64,000 nucleotides of DNA from JBBRDU01 sp038203615 (lineage in GTDB: Bacteria > Verrucomicrobiota > Verrucomicrobiia > Chthoniobacterales > UBA10450), in assembly GCA_038203615.1 (NCBI GenBank), contig JBBRDU010000003.1, forward strand, positions 12,900 through 76,899, given 5' to 3'. Positions 23,447-32,810 of the stretch are shown piece by piece. Position numbers and translations under genes: made by a program. A model generated the notes under the pieces. That model was not told the origin of the DNA and did not search any database. It worked only from the letters and a program-made list of their open reading frames with translations. The first letter of the stretch is position 1, and each line of letters starts with the position of its first letter.

Positions 23447-26023
23447 TTACTCATTGGGCGAAGTCAGCACGCAGCGAAAACCGTAGATGACGTCACGCTC
23501 GTTGCGATCGACCACGTTGCGGTAAGAAGAGAGCATTTCGCTCCGGCTGCTCGTCGCCCACGATCCTCCGCGCAAAACTCCCCAGTCGCGTCCGGGTGCG
23601 CCACTGTCGCCTTTGTATCCTTCCGCGCACCATTCCCAGACGTTGCCTCCCAGATCGTAAAGACCGAGCGCGTTGGGCTTGAAGCTGCCGACCGGCGCGG
23701 TCTGACCAAAGCCGTCCGAATAATTATCAATCACTCCTCCGCGCGCGCGTTGCACCCCTTTGTCGGCGTAGTTGCCCGCGCCCGCCGGTGGCGGCCATTG
23801 TTTGCCCCACGGAAATTCGTTGCGGATTTTTCCGTCACGCGCTTCCGGCGTATTGCCGCCTTCATTGCGCAATCCCACCGCCGCGCTCCACTCCGCATCC
23901 GTCGGAAGCCGGTAGGCTTGCCGCGCTTCCAGAACATTTTCATCGCGCTCCTTGTCCGTCAGCCATTTGCAAAATGCGATCGCGTCCGGCCAGTTCACTT
24001 TGACGACCGGCTGCGTCGGGCCCTGGGCAAAATCCGGCGCGTCGCGGTGCCGTCCGGTCGCAGCACAAAAAGCCTCGTAATCCTGGACCCGGGTTTCCCA
24101 GACAGAGATTTGAATATTTCCTAACGGCACGAATTTCATCCCGAGCGAGTTGGTCCAGGGCTGGCCCGGCTCGGGACTGAGACTCCTTTCCAGGCGCGCC
24201 GCCAGAAAAGCCTGCTGCTGCGGTTCCACCTGTCCGGTGATGGAAGTCGCGTTATAGCCCGCCAGGCGCAACTCATACGTGACCGCACCCGGTTTCACCT
24301 CCTCGATGACGAGCGGCGTCTGGCCGAGCTCGCGTCCCGCCGTCATCACTTTCGCTCCGCCCGGGGCGCTCGTAATTTTCACGCTCCCGTTTGCGAACAC
24401 GAAGTGCACGACGTTTTCGCCCTGGGTTTGCAGCACGACGGACCTCCGCTCTTCCGGCCAGCCGTTCAGGTGCGCGGCCATCTCGTGCGAACGGGCCGGC
24501 AGCTCCAGGCGCAGAGGGGTGTGTCCACTGGGGGGCGCGCTGTCCACCGAGATGTCCGCCCCCGGCGGTTCGCTCGTCACGTTCACTGGTATTATCACGA
24601 AGGCGAACGCTTTGCGCGTCATTTCGCCGCGTTTGATCTCAATATTGTCCGTCATCTCCCAATCGCCTCGCCGCGCCATGAGCGAATATTTTCCCGAAGG
24701 CACATCGGCCATCCGGGCCGGCAACGAACCGGTGCGGGAAACTTTTCCATCTTCGCTGCGCAAGACATACTCCGCGCCGGCTGGCTCTGATTGAATTTCG
24801 ATCGAGCCCCGGCTCCGCACCAACTGGAAGACCGGCGGAGGTGCAGTTTTTCGTCCGCTCAAGTCGAGCACGGTTTCGATCGGATCGTAGCCGGGGCTCA
24901 TGATGCGCACGTTGTATTTGCGCGGCTCCAGGTCGATGAAAGTGGCGGGGCTTTTATTGGCGTGATCCCCCAGCAAAACGAGCGCGCCGGGCGGCTCCGT
25001 TTTTACGATTGTCTGCCTGCGGGGTTCGGCTAGCCCGGGCGGCGCCCAGAGAACCTGACGGGTTGCAATCGCGCCGGCCAGCGCCAGGCCGACCAGGCAG
25101 GCTGCCAAAACCCATTTGCCCACCGATCGTTTTCGCCGGGGCACCTGGCCGGCCGAGAGCCGGCACAGATCTTCGTGCATGGCCGAAGCCGAGGCGTACC
25201 GTTTGCGCGCATCGCCCGCGCACGCTTCGATCAGGACTTCGTTTAACCGCAGTAATTCCCGCTTATCTGAGCGGCCGGTCAGTTGCGAATCGAGCTCCGG
25301 AAAATCGAGACGATCTTTTCCCGTACTCACTTCGTACAACACTTTTCCCAAACTGAAGATATCGGCCTGCGCCGTGCCAGGTCCTTCCGGCGGCACATAT
25401 CCTTCCGTACCGACGAATGAGCGCTGACCGGTCGCGGCCACCAGTCCGATGTCGGCCAGCTTCGGCACGCCATCGATGAAGATGATATTCGAAGGCTTAA
25501 TATCGCGATGGGTCAGGTCGTGCTCGTGCAGGAATCGGAGGGCTTCCGTCAGCGAGATGCCCAGCTGAATTGATTCGTCGGCGGACAACCGGCGGTGCCG
25601 ATCCACATCCGTCTTCAAAGTCCGGGGGACATATTGAACCACGTCAATCTTGCGGCCGGCCACATGATCGTCCGCCAGCTCCATGATGTAATAGAGATAC
25701 TCCCGGGTACGCCCGACATGCAGAATGTCGACGAATCCGTTGTGCGCCCGCGAGATTGGCTCAAAACTCGACATGCCCTGGAATTCGCGTTGAAAGGCGC
25801 GCTCGCTCTCAAAAGTCGCGCGATGCACCACCTTGACCGCGCGCAAGGCGCCGGTCAGGCTGCGGGCCAGCCAAATTTCGCCGTAAGCGCCACGACCGAT
25901 CACGCGCAGCACCTCGTGATCGGGAATCAAAGGAATTTGCGCGGAAGCGGACACTTCCGGCGGAAAATCTTTCACGTCATCAGCAATGCCCGCGATTTTA
26001 CACACGCCTGAGGCGCGAGGCAA
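23447..26023 (-). CDS. Ser/Thr protein kinase with PEGA repeats and sulfatase-modifying-factor domain
   Basis: Up to 858 aa. The start is uncertain: TTG at 26023, or GTG at 26005 or 25975. Kinase domain about 35-295: GRGAYGEIWLA (P-loop), AVKVV (Lys), HRDIKPSNIIF (catalytic loop) and ADIG in place of DFG. A membrane segment (about 310-332) follows, then several PEGA-type repeats (TEPPGALVLLG, SEPAGAEYVL, SEPPGADISVD, SAPGGAKVMTAG), and last an FGE/SUMF1-like domain (NSLGMKFVPLGNIQISVWETRV, partial; GLYDLGGNVWEWCAEGY; YGFRCVLT). The outer part likely binds the cell envelope and the kinase signals inward. An ECF sigma gene lies 209 bases upstream on the same strand. Confidence 0.88.
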   Translation of the reverse strand: MPRASGVCKIAGIADDVKDFPPEVSASAQIPLIPDHEVLRVIGRGAYGEIWLARSLTGALRAVKVVHRATFESERAFQREFQGMSSFEPISRAHNGFVDILHVGRTREYLYYIMELADDHVAGRKIDVVQYVPRTLKTDVDRHRRLSADESIQLGISLTEALRFLHEHDLTHRDIKPSNIIFIDGVPKLADIGLVAATGQRSFVGTEGYVPPEGPGTAQADIFSLGKVLYEVSTGKDRLDFPELDSQLTGRSDKRELLRLNEVLIEACAGDARKRYASASAMHEDLCRLSAGQVPRRKRSVGKWVLAACLVGLALAGAIATRQVLWAPPGLAEPRRQTIVKTEPPGALVLLGDHANKSPATFIDLEPRKYNVRIMSPGYDPIETVLDLSGRKTAPPPVFQLVRSRGSIEIQSEPAGAEYVLRSEDGKVSRTGSLPARMADVPSGKYSLMARRGDWEMTDNIEIKRGEMTRKAFAFVIIPVNVTSEPPGADISVDSAPPSGHTPLRLELPARSHEMAAHLNGWPEERRSVVLQTQGENVVHFVFANGSVKITSAPGGAKVMTAGRELGQTPLVIEEVKPGAVTYELRLAGYNATSITGQVEPQQQAFLAARLERSLSPEPGQPWTNSLGMKFVPLGNIQISVWETRVQDYEAFCAATGRHRDAPDFAQGPTQPVVKVNWPDAIAFCKWLTDKERDENVLEARQAYRLPTDAEWSAAVGLRNEGGNTPEARDGKIRNEFPWGKQWPPPAGAGNYADKGVQRARGGVIDNYSDGFGQTAPVGSFKPNALGLYDLGGNVWEWCAEGYKGDSGAPGRDWGVLRGGSWATSSRSEMLSSYRNVVDRNERDVIYGFRCVLTSPNE

Positions 26024-26038
26024 TCTTGTGGGTTCGGC

Positions 26039-26119
26039 AATGTAGAGGCGGCCGTGCCGGCCGCTTCCTGTTCGTCAGATACCGATGAGCCGAGCGGCTG
26101 GCACAGCCGCCTCTACATT
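26039..26119. repeat. Paired-hairpin palindrome between kinase and sigma genes
   Basis: Outer arms AATGTAGAGGC and GCCTCTACATT. Inside are GCGGCCG-TGC-CGGCCGC and GCGGCTG-GCA-CAGCCGC. The two stems differ from each other by one base pair, with the same layout as the uvrD insert. Confidence 0.8.
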
Positions 26120-26232
26120 ACTCCTATCCGAACTTCTCCAGCGCCTTCACCTCAATCGCGTTCCCGCCCGCCCCCTTCCTCTCCCGCCAGAAGAGGACTG
26201 AGGTGAGGGGAAGGTCCCGCCCAAACGCGTCG

Positions 26233-26853
26233 TTAAGCGCCCTGCTTCTCCAGCGCTTTCACTTCCTTCTTCAAAATCGCCGTCACGCGATGGCGCGCCA
26301 GATAGACCTGGCCGACGTTAACCCCAAGTTCCGTCGCCACCTTCTGGGCCGGCCACTCTTTCCGAACGTAGCAGTCGAAAATCTGGAATTGCTTCGCGTC
26401 CACTTTCTTCCTCACCCGCTGCATGGCCGCGGCCAGCAGGTTCTCCTGCCATTCCTTGTCCCAGAGCGCGTCGAGATTAGCTGCTTCCATGTCCGGAATG
26501 CGTTCGATCGTCGCCGTCATCCGCGTGTCATCGGAAAAGCGCGGGCGATTTTCCCCCGGCTGCCGCTTCCGAAATTGGTCCGCGATGCGCCAGCGCGTGA
26601 TATGCAGCAACCAGCCCTTGAACGAACCGCGCGCCGGATCGTATTGCAGTTTACCCACCTTCTTGGCCACCGTGATAACCGTTTCCTGCACCACCTCCTG
26701 CGCTTCCACCTCGGTCAGGCCGGACTTCCGCGCCGCCGCAAAGATCAACTTCCAGTAGGTATCGAAGAACTCCTGCCAATGCTTCCGGTCCTCCCAGTTT
26801 TGCAGCCGGTCAACCAGGCTGCGCCGCGTCGCCACTAGGCCGGAAGTTCTCAT
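26233..26853 (-). CDS. RNA polymerase sigma factor, ECF type
   Basis: 206 aa from the ATG at 26853 (MRTSGLVATRRSLVDRL); the longer frame adds a Cys/Phe-rich stretch. Region 2: YWKLIFAAARKSGLTEVEAQ (partial) and VVQETVITV, then FKGWLLHITRWRIADQFRKR. Region 4: FDCYVRKEWPAQKVATELG with a helix-turn-helix (VNVGQVYLARHRV). The style matches ECF factors linked to Ser/Thr kinases in planctomycetes and Verrucomicrobiota. It diverges from the alpha-2-macroglobulin gene and lies upstream of the kinase gene. Confidence 0.88.
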   Translation of the reverse strand: MRTSGLVATRRSLVDRLQNWEDRKHWQEFFDTYWKLIFAAARKSGLTEVEAQEVVQETVITVAKKVGKLQYDPARGSFKGWLLHITRWRIADQFRKRQPGENRPRFSDDTRMTATIERIPDMEAANLDALWDKEWQENLLAAAMQRVRKKVDAKQFQIFDCYVRKEWPAQKVATELGVNVGQVYLARHRVTAILKKEVKALEKQGA

Positions 26854-26942
26854 CCGCCTGCCTTTGTACTCGCAGTCGGTGCGGCAGGCAAAGATTGTTG
26901 CGAAACACTGAAAGATCCAAGCAGGCCCGCCGTATTCCACCC

Positions 26943-29900
26943 ATGAAAAGGCTTTTCGCAAAGTGGGGCGGTAAAATTCGGAATGGTTTCGCCTGGGGCG
27001 AGCGTGGAGTGGCCAAAATCGCCGCTTCCGTGTTCGGCCATGTCAGCTGGAATCCACCCTTTTGGCTCGCTCGCGCCGGCTCGGCTTGCCTTGGTTTCTA
27101 TCGGTCGCGGCCGCGCCTGACTTTCAGCCTTCTGCTGGCTGCTCTGCTCCTGACCGGCGGCGGGATCTGGGGCTGGCACTGCTACCAACATTTGCCGCAG
27201 CCGCATCGCGTGACGGCCTCGGTCAGCTCGATTTCGGTGACCAAACTGGAAAAAGACCTGAAGTTTCCGCCCCTCAACGTTGCCTTCAGCGAATCGGCCG
27301 CTCTCCTTGAAGATCTGCACAAACCTTCTTTGTCGGGCGTGCATCTGGACCCGGCCGTGGCCGGGGCATGGCATTGGGGGGACGATCAACATCTCGTCTT
27401 TCAACCGACGGAAGATTGGCCGGCCGAGAAGAAAATTCACATCGTTTTCGACCAGAAGTTTTTTCCGCGGCACGTCCTGATGAAACGTCTCACTTACGAA
27501 GCGCAGACGCCGTCGTTCGCCATTACGATCAAGGATCTCCAGTTCTACCAGGATCCGACCAATCCCGCGTTGCGCCAGATCACGGCCACGTTTGAACTGA
27601 CGCACAGCATCGAGCCCGGCGAACTGGAACATCATGTGCAACTCGCCCTGCTTGGCGGATCCACTCTCTTTGCCGCGAATGATCCGGCGCCGCATTTCAG
27701 TATTACTTACGGCGCCCATCGTCGCCTCGCCTTCCTGCGCAGTTCACCGGTAACCCTGCCCGAGAAAGACGATTTCCTGAAAGTGCTGCTGGCCAAAGGG
27801 GTGCGCACGGCCCAGGGCGGGGCCGCCACCCAGACAGACGCCGAACAGAAACTGCGGATCCCGTCCAGCGGCACGATGTTCCGCATTGCTGCGAGCGAGG
27901 GCATCATCGCCCGGAACAAAAACGGCGAACCGGAACAGGTCCTCGTTCTGAATACCACGGCGGAAATCAGCACCCGCGAATTAGCCCGGGCCCTGGAAGT
28001 CAGATTGTTGCCGAAACGCAAAGCCGAAGCAAAAGCAGCGGACGACGCTGAAACCGACGACGCCAGCGACAGCGAAGGCGATGAAGGAGACTCGTCGGAC
28101 ACAGCGACGGCAGGACAATCGACCCTGCGTGAAAACGAAAAATGGCAGAGCCCGTCCGACGTTCCGGAAGAGATTCTGGCGCAGGCAAAACGAGTCGAGT
28201 GCGTCGCGGTGCCCACAGAAAAATCGCAGGATCGTCAACATGCCTTCCGCATCCGCCTCGAAACCGACGGGGAACTCTATGTGCGAGTGCGCAAGGGAAT
28301 CCGCGCTCCGGGCGATTATCCGTTGACGGAAGATTACAATGCCGTCCTGCCCGTGCCGGCGTTTCCGCGCGAAGTTCAAATCGAAGGCGAAGGCGGCCTG
28401 CTCGCTCTCAGCGGCGAGCGCAAGCTGTCGGTGCGTTCTCGCGGACTGGGCGTCATCGAATACGAAATCGCACGCGTCGCCACCACCCAGATCAACCATC
28501 TGGTCAGCCAGACCGAAGGGCGATTTCAGCATCCGGAATTTCAGGCGCCCGAATTCTTCAACCAGGAAAACATTTCGCGCATCGCCCTGCAGCAGCAGTC
28601 GATCGTGAGGGAGAACCCGTGGAAAGCAAACTACTCGACCTTTGATTTTGCCGCACACCTGCAAAAGCCCTCCGATGGCGGGAGCGAGCGCGGCCTCTTC
28701 TTCCTGACGGCGCGCGGCTATGACCCGGTCAAAAAAACCGCTCTCAAGGGCATCAAAGACCGACGCTTCCTTCTCGTCACGGACATTGGGATCGTCACAA
28801 AAAAAGGAGCCGACAACAGCGAAGAAGTCTTCCTCCTCTCCATCAAGAATCAAAAGCCCATGGCCGGAGTCACCGTGGATATTCTTGGCAAAAACGGGAT
28901 CCCGCTGCAGACGGCTCAAACGGATTCGGATGGACATTGCTCCTTCGGCCCCGTCGCGAAAGAGGTGCGCGAGAAAACACCGGTCGCCTTCGTGGCGCGC
29001 CAAGGCGATGACGTCGCCTTCATTCCCTATGCCCGCGAAGATCGCGTTCTGAATTTTTCGCGGTTCGACGTCGAAGGAGTCGATAGCGTGTTGCCCGAAA
29101 GTTTGGACGCATTTGTTTTCACCGAACGCGGCGTCTACCGGCCCGGCGATGAGATGCACATCGGGCTAGTGGTGAAGCAGCGCAACTGGGGCGGCGCCCT
29201 CCAAGGGTTGCCCGTGGAAACGGAAGTTCTGGATGCGCGCGGCTTGCGCGTCCAGACGAAGAAACTGACTTTGCCCGAGAGCGGTTTCACCGAGCTGACC
29301 TATCAGACGGCTAACGAATCGCCGGTTGGCTTGTACGCGATCAATGTCTACCTGATCAAGAACAGCAGGCGCACCACCCTCCTCGGATCCGCCACCGCTC
29401 AGGTCAAAGAGTTTCTACCTGATCGAATGAAAATCGAAACGCACCTCTCCCAGAGCGCGCCGCGCGGGTGGATCGATCCCAAAGAGGTGCACGGGACGGT
29501 GGCCCTGGCCAATCTTTACGGCACGCCTGCGACCGAGCGTCGCATCACCGGCCGGATTGAACTCGCTCCGACGGCGTTCTCCTTTCCGGAATTCCGCGAT
29601 TACATTTTTTACGACTCACTGCTCGACAGCAAGAAGGAGCATCAGGAGCAATCGATCGATCTGGGGGAGAAAAAAACCGACGAGAACGGCCGCACCGAGT
29701 TCGATCTGCAGCTGGAGCGTTTCGCCGACGCCACCTATGCCTTGCGTTTCATCACGGACGGATTCGAGGCGGAAGGCGGCCGCAGCGTGACGGGCGATGC
29801 CACCGCCCTGGTCTCCGCCCTTCCCTACGTCATCGGCTGCAAGCCGGGCGGCGATCTGCGTTACATCGAGATGAACAAACCGCGCGCCCTCGAACTGGTC

Positions 29901-32810
29901 GCGTTGGATCCCAAACTTAATCACATCGCCGTCGAAAACATCACGGTCAACATTATCGCCCAGGAGTACGTCTCGGTTTTGACCAAGCAGGAAAATGGGG
30001 ACTACGGATTCGAGTCGGTTCTGAAAGAACACGTCGCCAAGTCAAAAAAAATAGCCGTCCCGGCGGATGGACTCCATTACGAATTGCCCACGACGGAGCC
30101 CGGGAATTATGTGTTCGAGCTGCGGGACGATCAAAACCGCCGCCTCAGCAAAATGAAGTTTTCCGTGGTGGGCCGGGGGAATGTGACACGTTCCCTCGAA
30201 AAGAACGCTGAGCTCGAGGTAAAGCTCAACCGGACCGAGTACAGCACGGGCGACGATATCGCCATCAGCATCACCGCGCCCTACGCGGGCAGCGGCCTTA
30301 TCACGATCGAGCGCGACAAGGTTTACGCGCATCAATGGTTTCAGGCGACGAGCACGAGCAGTGTTCAACACATTCGCGTGCCGGAAGGCTTCGAAGGCAG
30401 CGGCTATATCAATGTCTCCTTTGTCCGCGCGCTCGATTCCAAGGAAATCTTCGTGAGCCCGCTCAGTTACGGAGTCGTCCCGTTCACCGCCAACCGGGAG
30501 AAACGCCACCTCAAGATAGAAATCGACACGGCGGACAAGGCCAGGCCAGGCGAGCCGTTGCACATCCGCTACAAGACGGATCGGCCCAGCCAGATTGTCC
30601 TCTTCGCCGTCGACCAGGGGATCCTGCAGGTGACGGATTATAAAACTCCGGATCCCCTCGGCTTCTTCTTCCGAAAATGCGCGCTGGCCGTGCAAACGGC
30701 GCAGATCGTCGATCAGATCATTCCCGAATTCTCGCTCCTGCGCTCGGTCTCCGCCTTCGGAGGTGGGGGCGACATCCAGCGGTTGAATCCCTTTAAACGC
30801 GTCACGGAAAAACCGGTCGTTTTTTGGTCCGGCATTCTCGAGGCCGACGCGACCTCGCGCGAGGTCGTCTATAACGTGCCCGATTTCTTCGACGGTACCT
30901 TAAAGATCATGGCGGTGACGGTTTCGACCGCGGGAACGGGTTCGGCCGAACGAAGCGCGCTCATTCGTGGTCCGTTTGTCATCACGCCGAGTGTGCCGGT
31001 GCTGGCCGCGCCCGGTGATGAATTCGAAGCCGGAGTCACCGTCGCCAATAATGTGGAAGGTTCCGGCCCGGACGCAGAGATCGAGTTGCGCGCCGAAGCG
31101 AGCGAGCATCTCTCCGTCGTTGGATCGACTGCCCAAAAAATGAGGATCAGCGAAGGCCGCGAACAAAGCGCTACCCTGCGCTTCCGGGTCAACGACCGGT
31201 TGGGCGCGGCCGAGATCGGGCTGATCGCAACGCACAAAGGAACCGAGACACGGCGGCGCGCGACCTTGAGTGTGCGGCCTCCTGTTCCCTTCATGACCGA
31301 CGTCCGTAGCGGCAGCTTCAAAAGCGGCACCGCTGAAATTCCGATTACGCGGACGATGCATTCCGAGTTCAGGAATTTAATCGCGGCGGTCTCGGCCGTG
31401 CCACTCGGATTGGCTCATGGCCTCGATGCCTACCTCAAGAGTTTTCCGCACGGTTGCAGCGAGCAGATCACGAGCGGCGCGTTCTGCCGTCTCCTTTTGG
31501 CCGATGAAGCGGACTTCGGATTGAGCCGCGCCGAGATTAACCAGCAGATGGAATTCACCTATGGAGTTTTGCGCCGCCGCCAGAATGACCAGGGGATGTT
31601 CGGCTACTGGGCGCCAGAGACGGGCGAACGCATCAGCTTTGTCTCGGTCTACGTGATGGATTTTCTGAGCGAAGCGAAAGCGGCCCGCTTTGCGCCTCCG
31701 CCGGAAATGTTCGCCAGCGGCCTGCTCGATTTGCAGAAAATGGTCGTGCACGAACCGGCCGGCCTGGACGATGCGCGCACGGTCGCCTACGCCATTTACG
31801 TCCTGACGCGTGAGGGTGTGATCACCACCAATTACATCCTGAATCTGCGCGATTATCTGGACAAGCATCAGGCGGACGCCTGGCAGAATGATGTGACCGG
31901 AGTGTACCTGGCTGGCGCATTGCACCTTCTGCACAAGGATGGCGACGCAGAGAAGTTGATCGCGCGATACAAGATCGGCCATGCCGCCACCCAGGAATGG
32001 AACGATTTCTGCCAGCCGCTCGGCAGTGACTCTCAATATATGGCCGTCCTGGCCCGCGAGTTTCCGGCGCGATTGAGGAAGATTTCGGCGGAGGAACTGG
32101 AGAGCGTGCTCCGCCCCATCGGGGAGGGACAGTTTAACACTCTTTCCGCCGCCTATGCGGTTCGCGCGCTCAAGGCCTACTCCAATTCCGTTTCCCGGAA
32201 CCTGTCGGAACTGAGCATCCTGGAGATGCGCGCGGACAAGAGTGAAGTTCGCCTCAGCAGCGGCGCGAAATTATTGCAGCGCCAGAACTTCTCGGGTGAG
32301 GCCAAGGCGCTGCGGTTCCGTGCGGCCTCGCCGGTGGGCGGGTCCGGCGCTTTCTTCCAGGTTATTGAAGCCGGATTCGACCGGCAGGTTTCGACTCAGC
32401 CGGTCACGAACGGTCTCGAAGTCTATCGCGAGTTGTTAGGCAAAGACAATCATCCGGCCGTGACTACTCACTTGGGAGAATCGATGCACGTCCGCCTGCA
32501 TATCCGCAGCCTGACCTCGAAACCGCTGAGCAATGTGGCCATTATCGATCTGCTCCCAGGCGGGTTCGAAGTCGTCGATTCCTCGTTGCATCCCGGGGCT
32601 TCCACCATCGCGGGAGTCGATTATGTCGATTTGCGCGAGGATCGCGTGGTCTTTTTCGCGACCGTCCCGGGTTCCGCCCTGGAGATCGATTATCAGATCA
32701 AATCCTGTAATCGCGGCGAGTTCGTCGTCCCGCCCGTGTTCGCTGCCTCCATGTATGAGCGCAACATCAAAGGCCGTGGTGTTGGCGGCCACATCACGGT
32801 GACGCAATGA
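26943..32810 (+). CDS. Bacterial alpha-2-macroglobulin with intact thioester
   Basis: 1955 aa from the ATG at 26943 (MKRLFAKWGG); a TTG 16 codons upstream is in frame. A membrane anchor at about 58-79 replaces the lipoprotein signal of E. coli YfhM. MG/A2M_N domains follow. ERGVYRPGDEMHIG is the classic MG2 signature, and the A2M domain includes VVFWSGILEAD and the MG-like strands after it. The thioester motif is CSEQ (Cys near 1505, in PHGCSEQITSG), so it can trap proteases covalently. A strongly acidic Asp/Ser insert lies near 360-400. Its last bases overlap pbpC (ATGA), the conserved pairing with the murein synthase PBP1C. Confidence 0.93.
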   Translation: MKRLFAKWGGKIRNGFAWGERGVAKIAASVFGHVSWNPPFWLARAGSACLGFYRSRPRLTFSLLLAALLLTGGGIWGWHCYQHLPQPHRVTASVSSISVTKLEKDLKFPPLNVAFSESAALLEDLHKPSLSGVHLDPAVAGAWHWGDDQHLVFQPTEDWPAEKKIHIVFDQKFFPRHVLMKRLTYEAQTPSFAITIKDLQFYQDPTNPALRQITATFELTHSIEPGELEHHVQLALLGGSTLFAANDPAPHFSITYGAHRRLAFLRSSPVTLPEKDDFLKVLLAKGVRTAQGGAATQTDAEQKLRIPSSGTMFRIAASEGIIARNKNGEPEQVLVLNTTAEISTRELARALEVRLLPKRKAEAKAADDAETDDASDSEGDEGDSSDTATAGQSTLRENEKWQSPSDVPEEILAQAKRVECVAVPTEKSQDRQHAFRIRLETDGELYVRVRKGIRAPGDYPLTEDYNAVLPVPAFPREVQIEGEGGLLALSGERKLSVRSRGLGVIEYEIARVATTQINHLVSQTEGRFQHPEFQAPEFFNQENISRIALQQQSIVRENPWKANYSTFDFAAHLQKPSDGGSERGLFFLTARGYDPVKKTALKGIKDRRFLLVTDIGIVTKKGADNSEEVFLLSIKNQKPMAGVTVDILGKNGIPLQTAQTDSDGHCSFGPVAKEVREKTPVAFVARQGDDVAFIPYAREDRVLNFSRFDVEGVDSVLPESLDAFVFTERGVYRPGDEMHIGLVVKQRNWGGALQGLPVETEVLDARGLRVQTKKLTLPESGFTELTYQTANESPVGLYAINVYLIKNSRRTTLLGSATAQVKEFLPDRMKIETHLSQSAPRGWIDPKEVHGTVALANLYGTPATERRITGRIELAPTAFSFPEFRDYIFYDSLLDSKKEHQEQSIDLGEKKTDENGRTEFDLQLERFADATYALRFITDGFEAEGGRSVTGDATALVSALPYVIGCKPGGDLRYIEMNKPRALELVALDPKLNHIAVENITVNIIAQEYVSVLTKQENGDYGFESVLKEHVAKSKKIAVPADGLHYELPTTEPGNYVFELRDDQNRRLSKMKFSVVGRGNVTRSLEKNAELEVKLNRTEYSTGDDIAISITAPYAGSGLITIERDKVYAHQWFQATSTSSVQHIRVPEGFEGSGYINVSFVRALDSKEIFVSPLSYGVVPFTANREKRHLKIEIDTADKARPGEPLHIRYKTDRPSQIVLFAVDQGILQVTDYKTPDPLGFFFRKCALAVQTAQIVDQIIPEFSLLRSVSAFGGGGDIQRLNPFKRVTEKPVVFWSGILEADATSREVVYNVPDFFDGTLKIMAVTVSTAGTGSAERSALIRGPFVITPSVPVLAAPGDEFEAGVTVANNVEGSGPDAEIELRAEASEHLSVVGSTAQKMRISEGREQSATLRFRVNDRLGAAEIGLIATHKGTETRRRATLSVRPPVPFMTDVRSGSFKSGTAEIPITRTMHSEFRNLIAAVSAVPLGLAHGLDAYLKSFPHGCSEQITSGAFCRLLLADEADFGLSRAEINQQMEFTYGVLRRRQNDQGMFGYWAPETGERISFVSVYVMDFLSEAKAARFAPPPEMFASGLLDLQKMVVHEPAGLDDARTVAYAIYVLTREGVITTNYILNLRDYLDKHQADAWQNDVTGVYLAGALHLLHKDGDAEKLIARYKIGHAATQEWNDFCQPLGSDSQYMAVLAREFPARLRKISAEELESVLRPIGEGQFNTLSAAYAVRALKAYSNSVSRNLSELSILEMRADKSEVRLSSGAKLLQRQNFSGEAKALRFRAASPVGGSGAFFQVIEAGFDRQVSTQPVTNGLEVYRELLGKDNHPAVTTHLGESMHVRLHIRSLTSKPLSNVAIIDLLPGGFEVVDSSLHPGASTIAGVDYVDLREDRVVFFATVPGSALEIDYQIKSCNRGEFVVPPVFAASMYERNIKGRGVGGHITVTQ

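Noticed and set aside
23296..26119. Clustered palindromes as a CRISPR array
   Set aside because: Copies are few, irregularly spaced and dyad-symmetric with differing stems; no cas genes nearby.
26040..26232. Small gene between the kinase and sigma factor genes
   Set aside because: The stretch is a palindromic repeat plus short, low-quality frames without start signals.
27981..29159. 392-codon open frame antisense to the alpha-2-macroglobulin gene
   Set aside because: Shadow of the real gene; no recognisable family or ribosome site.
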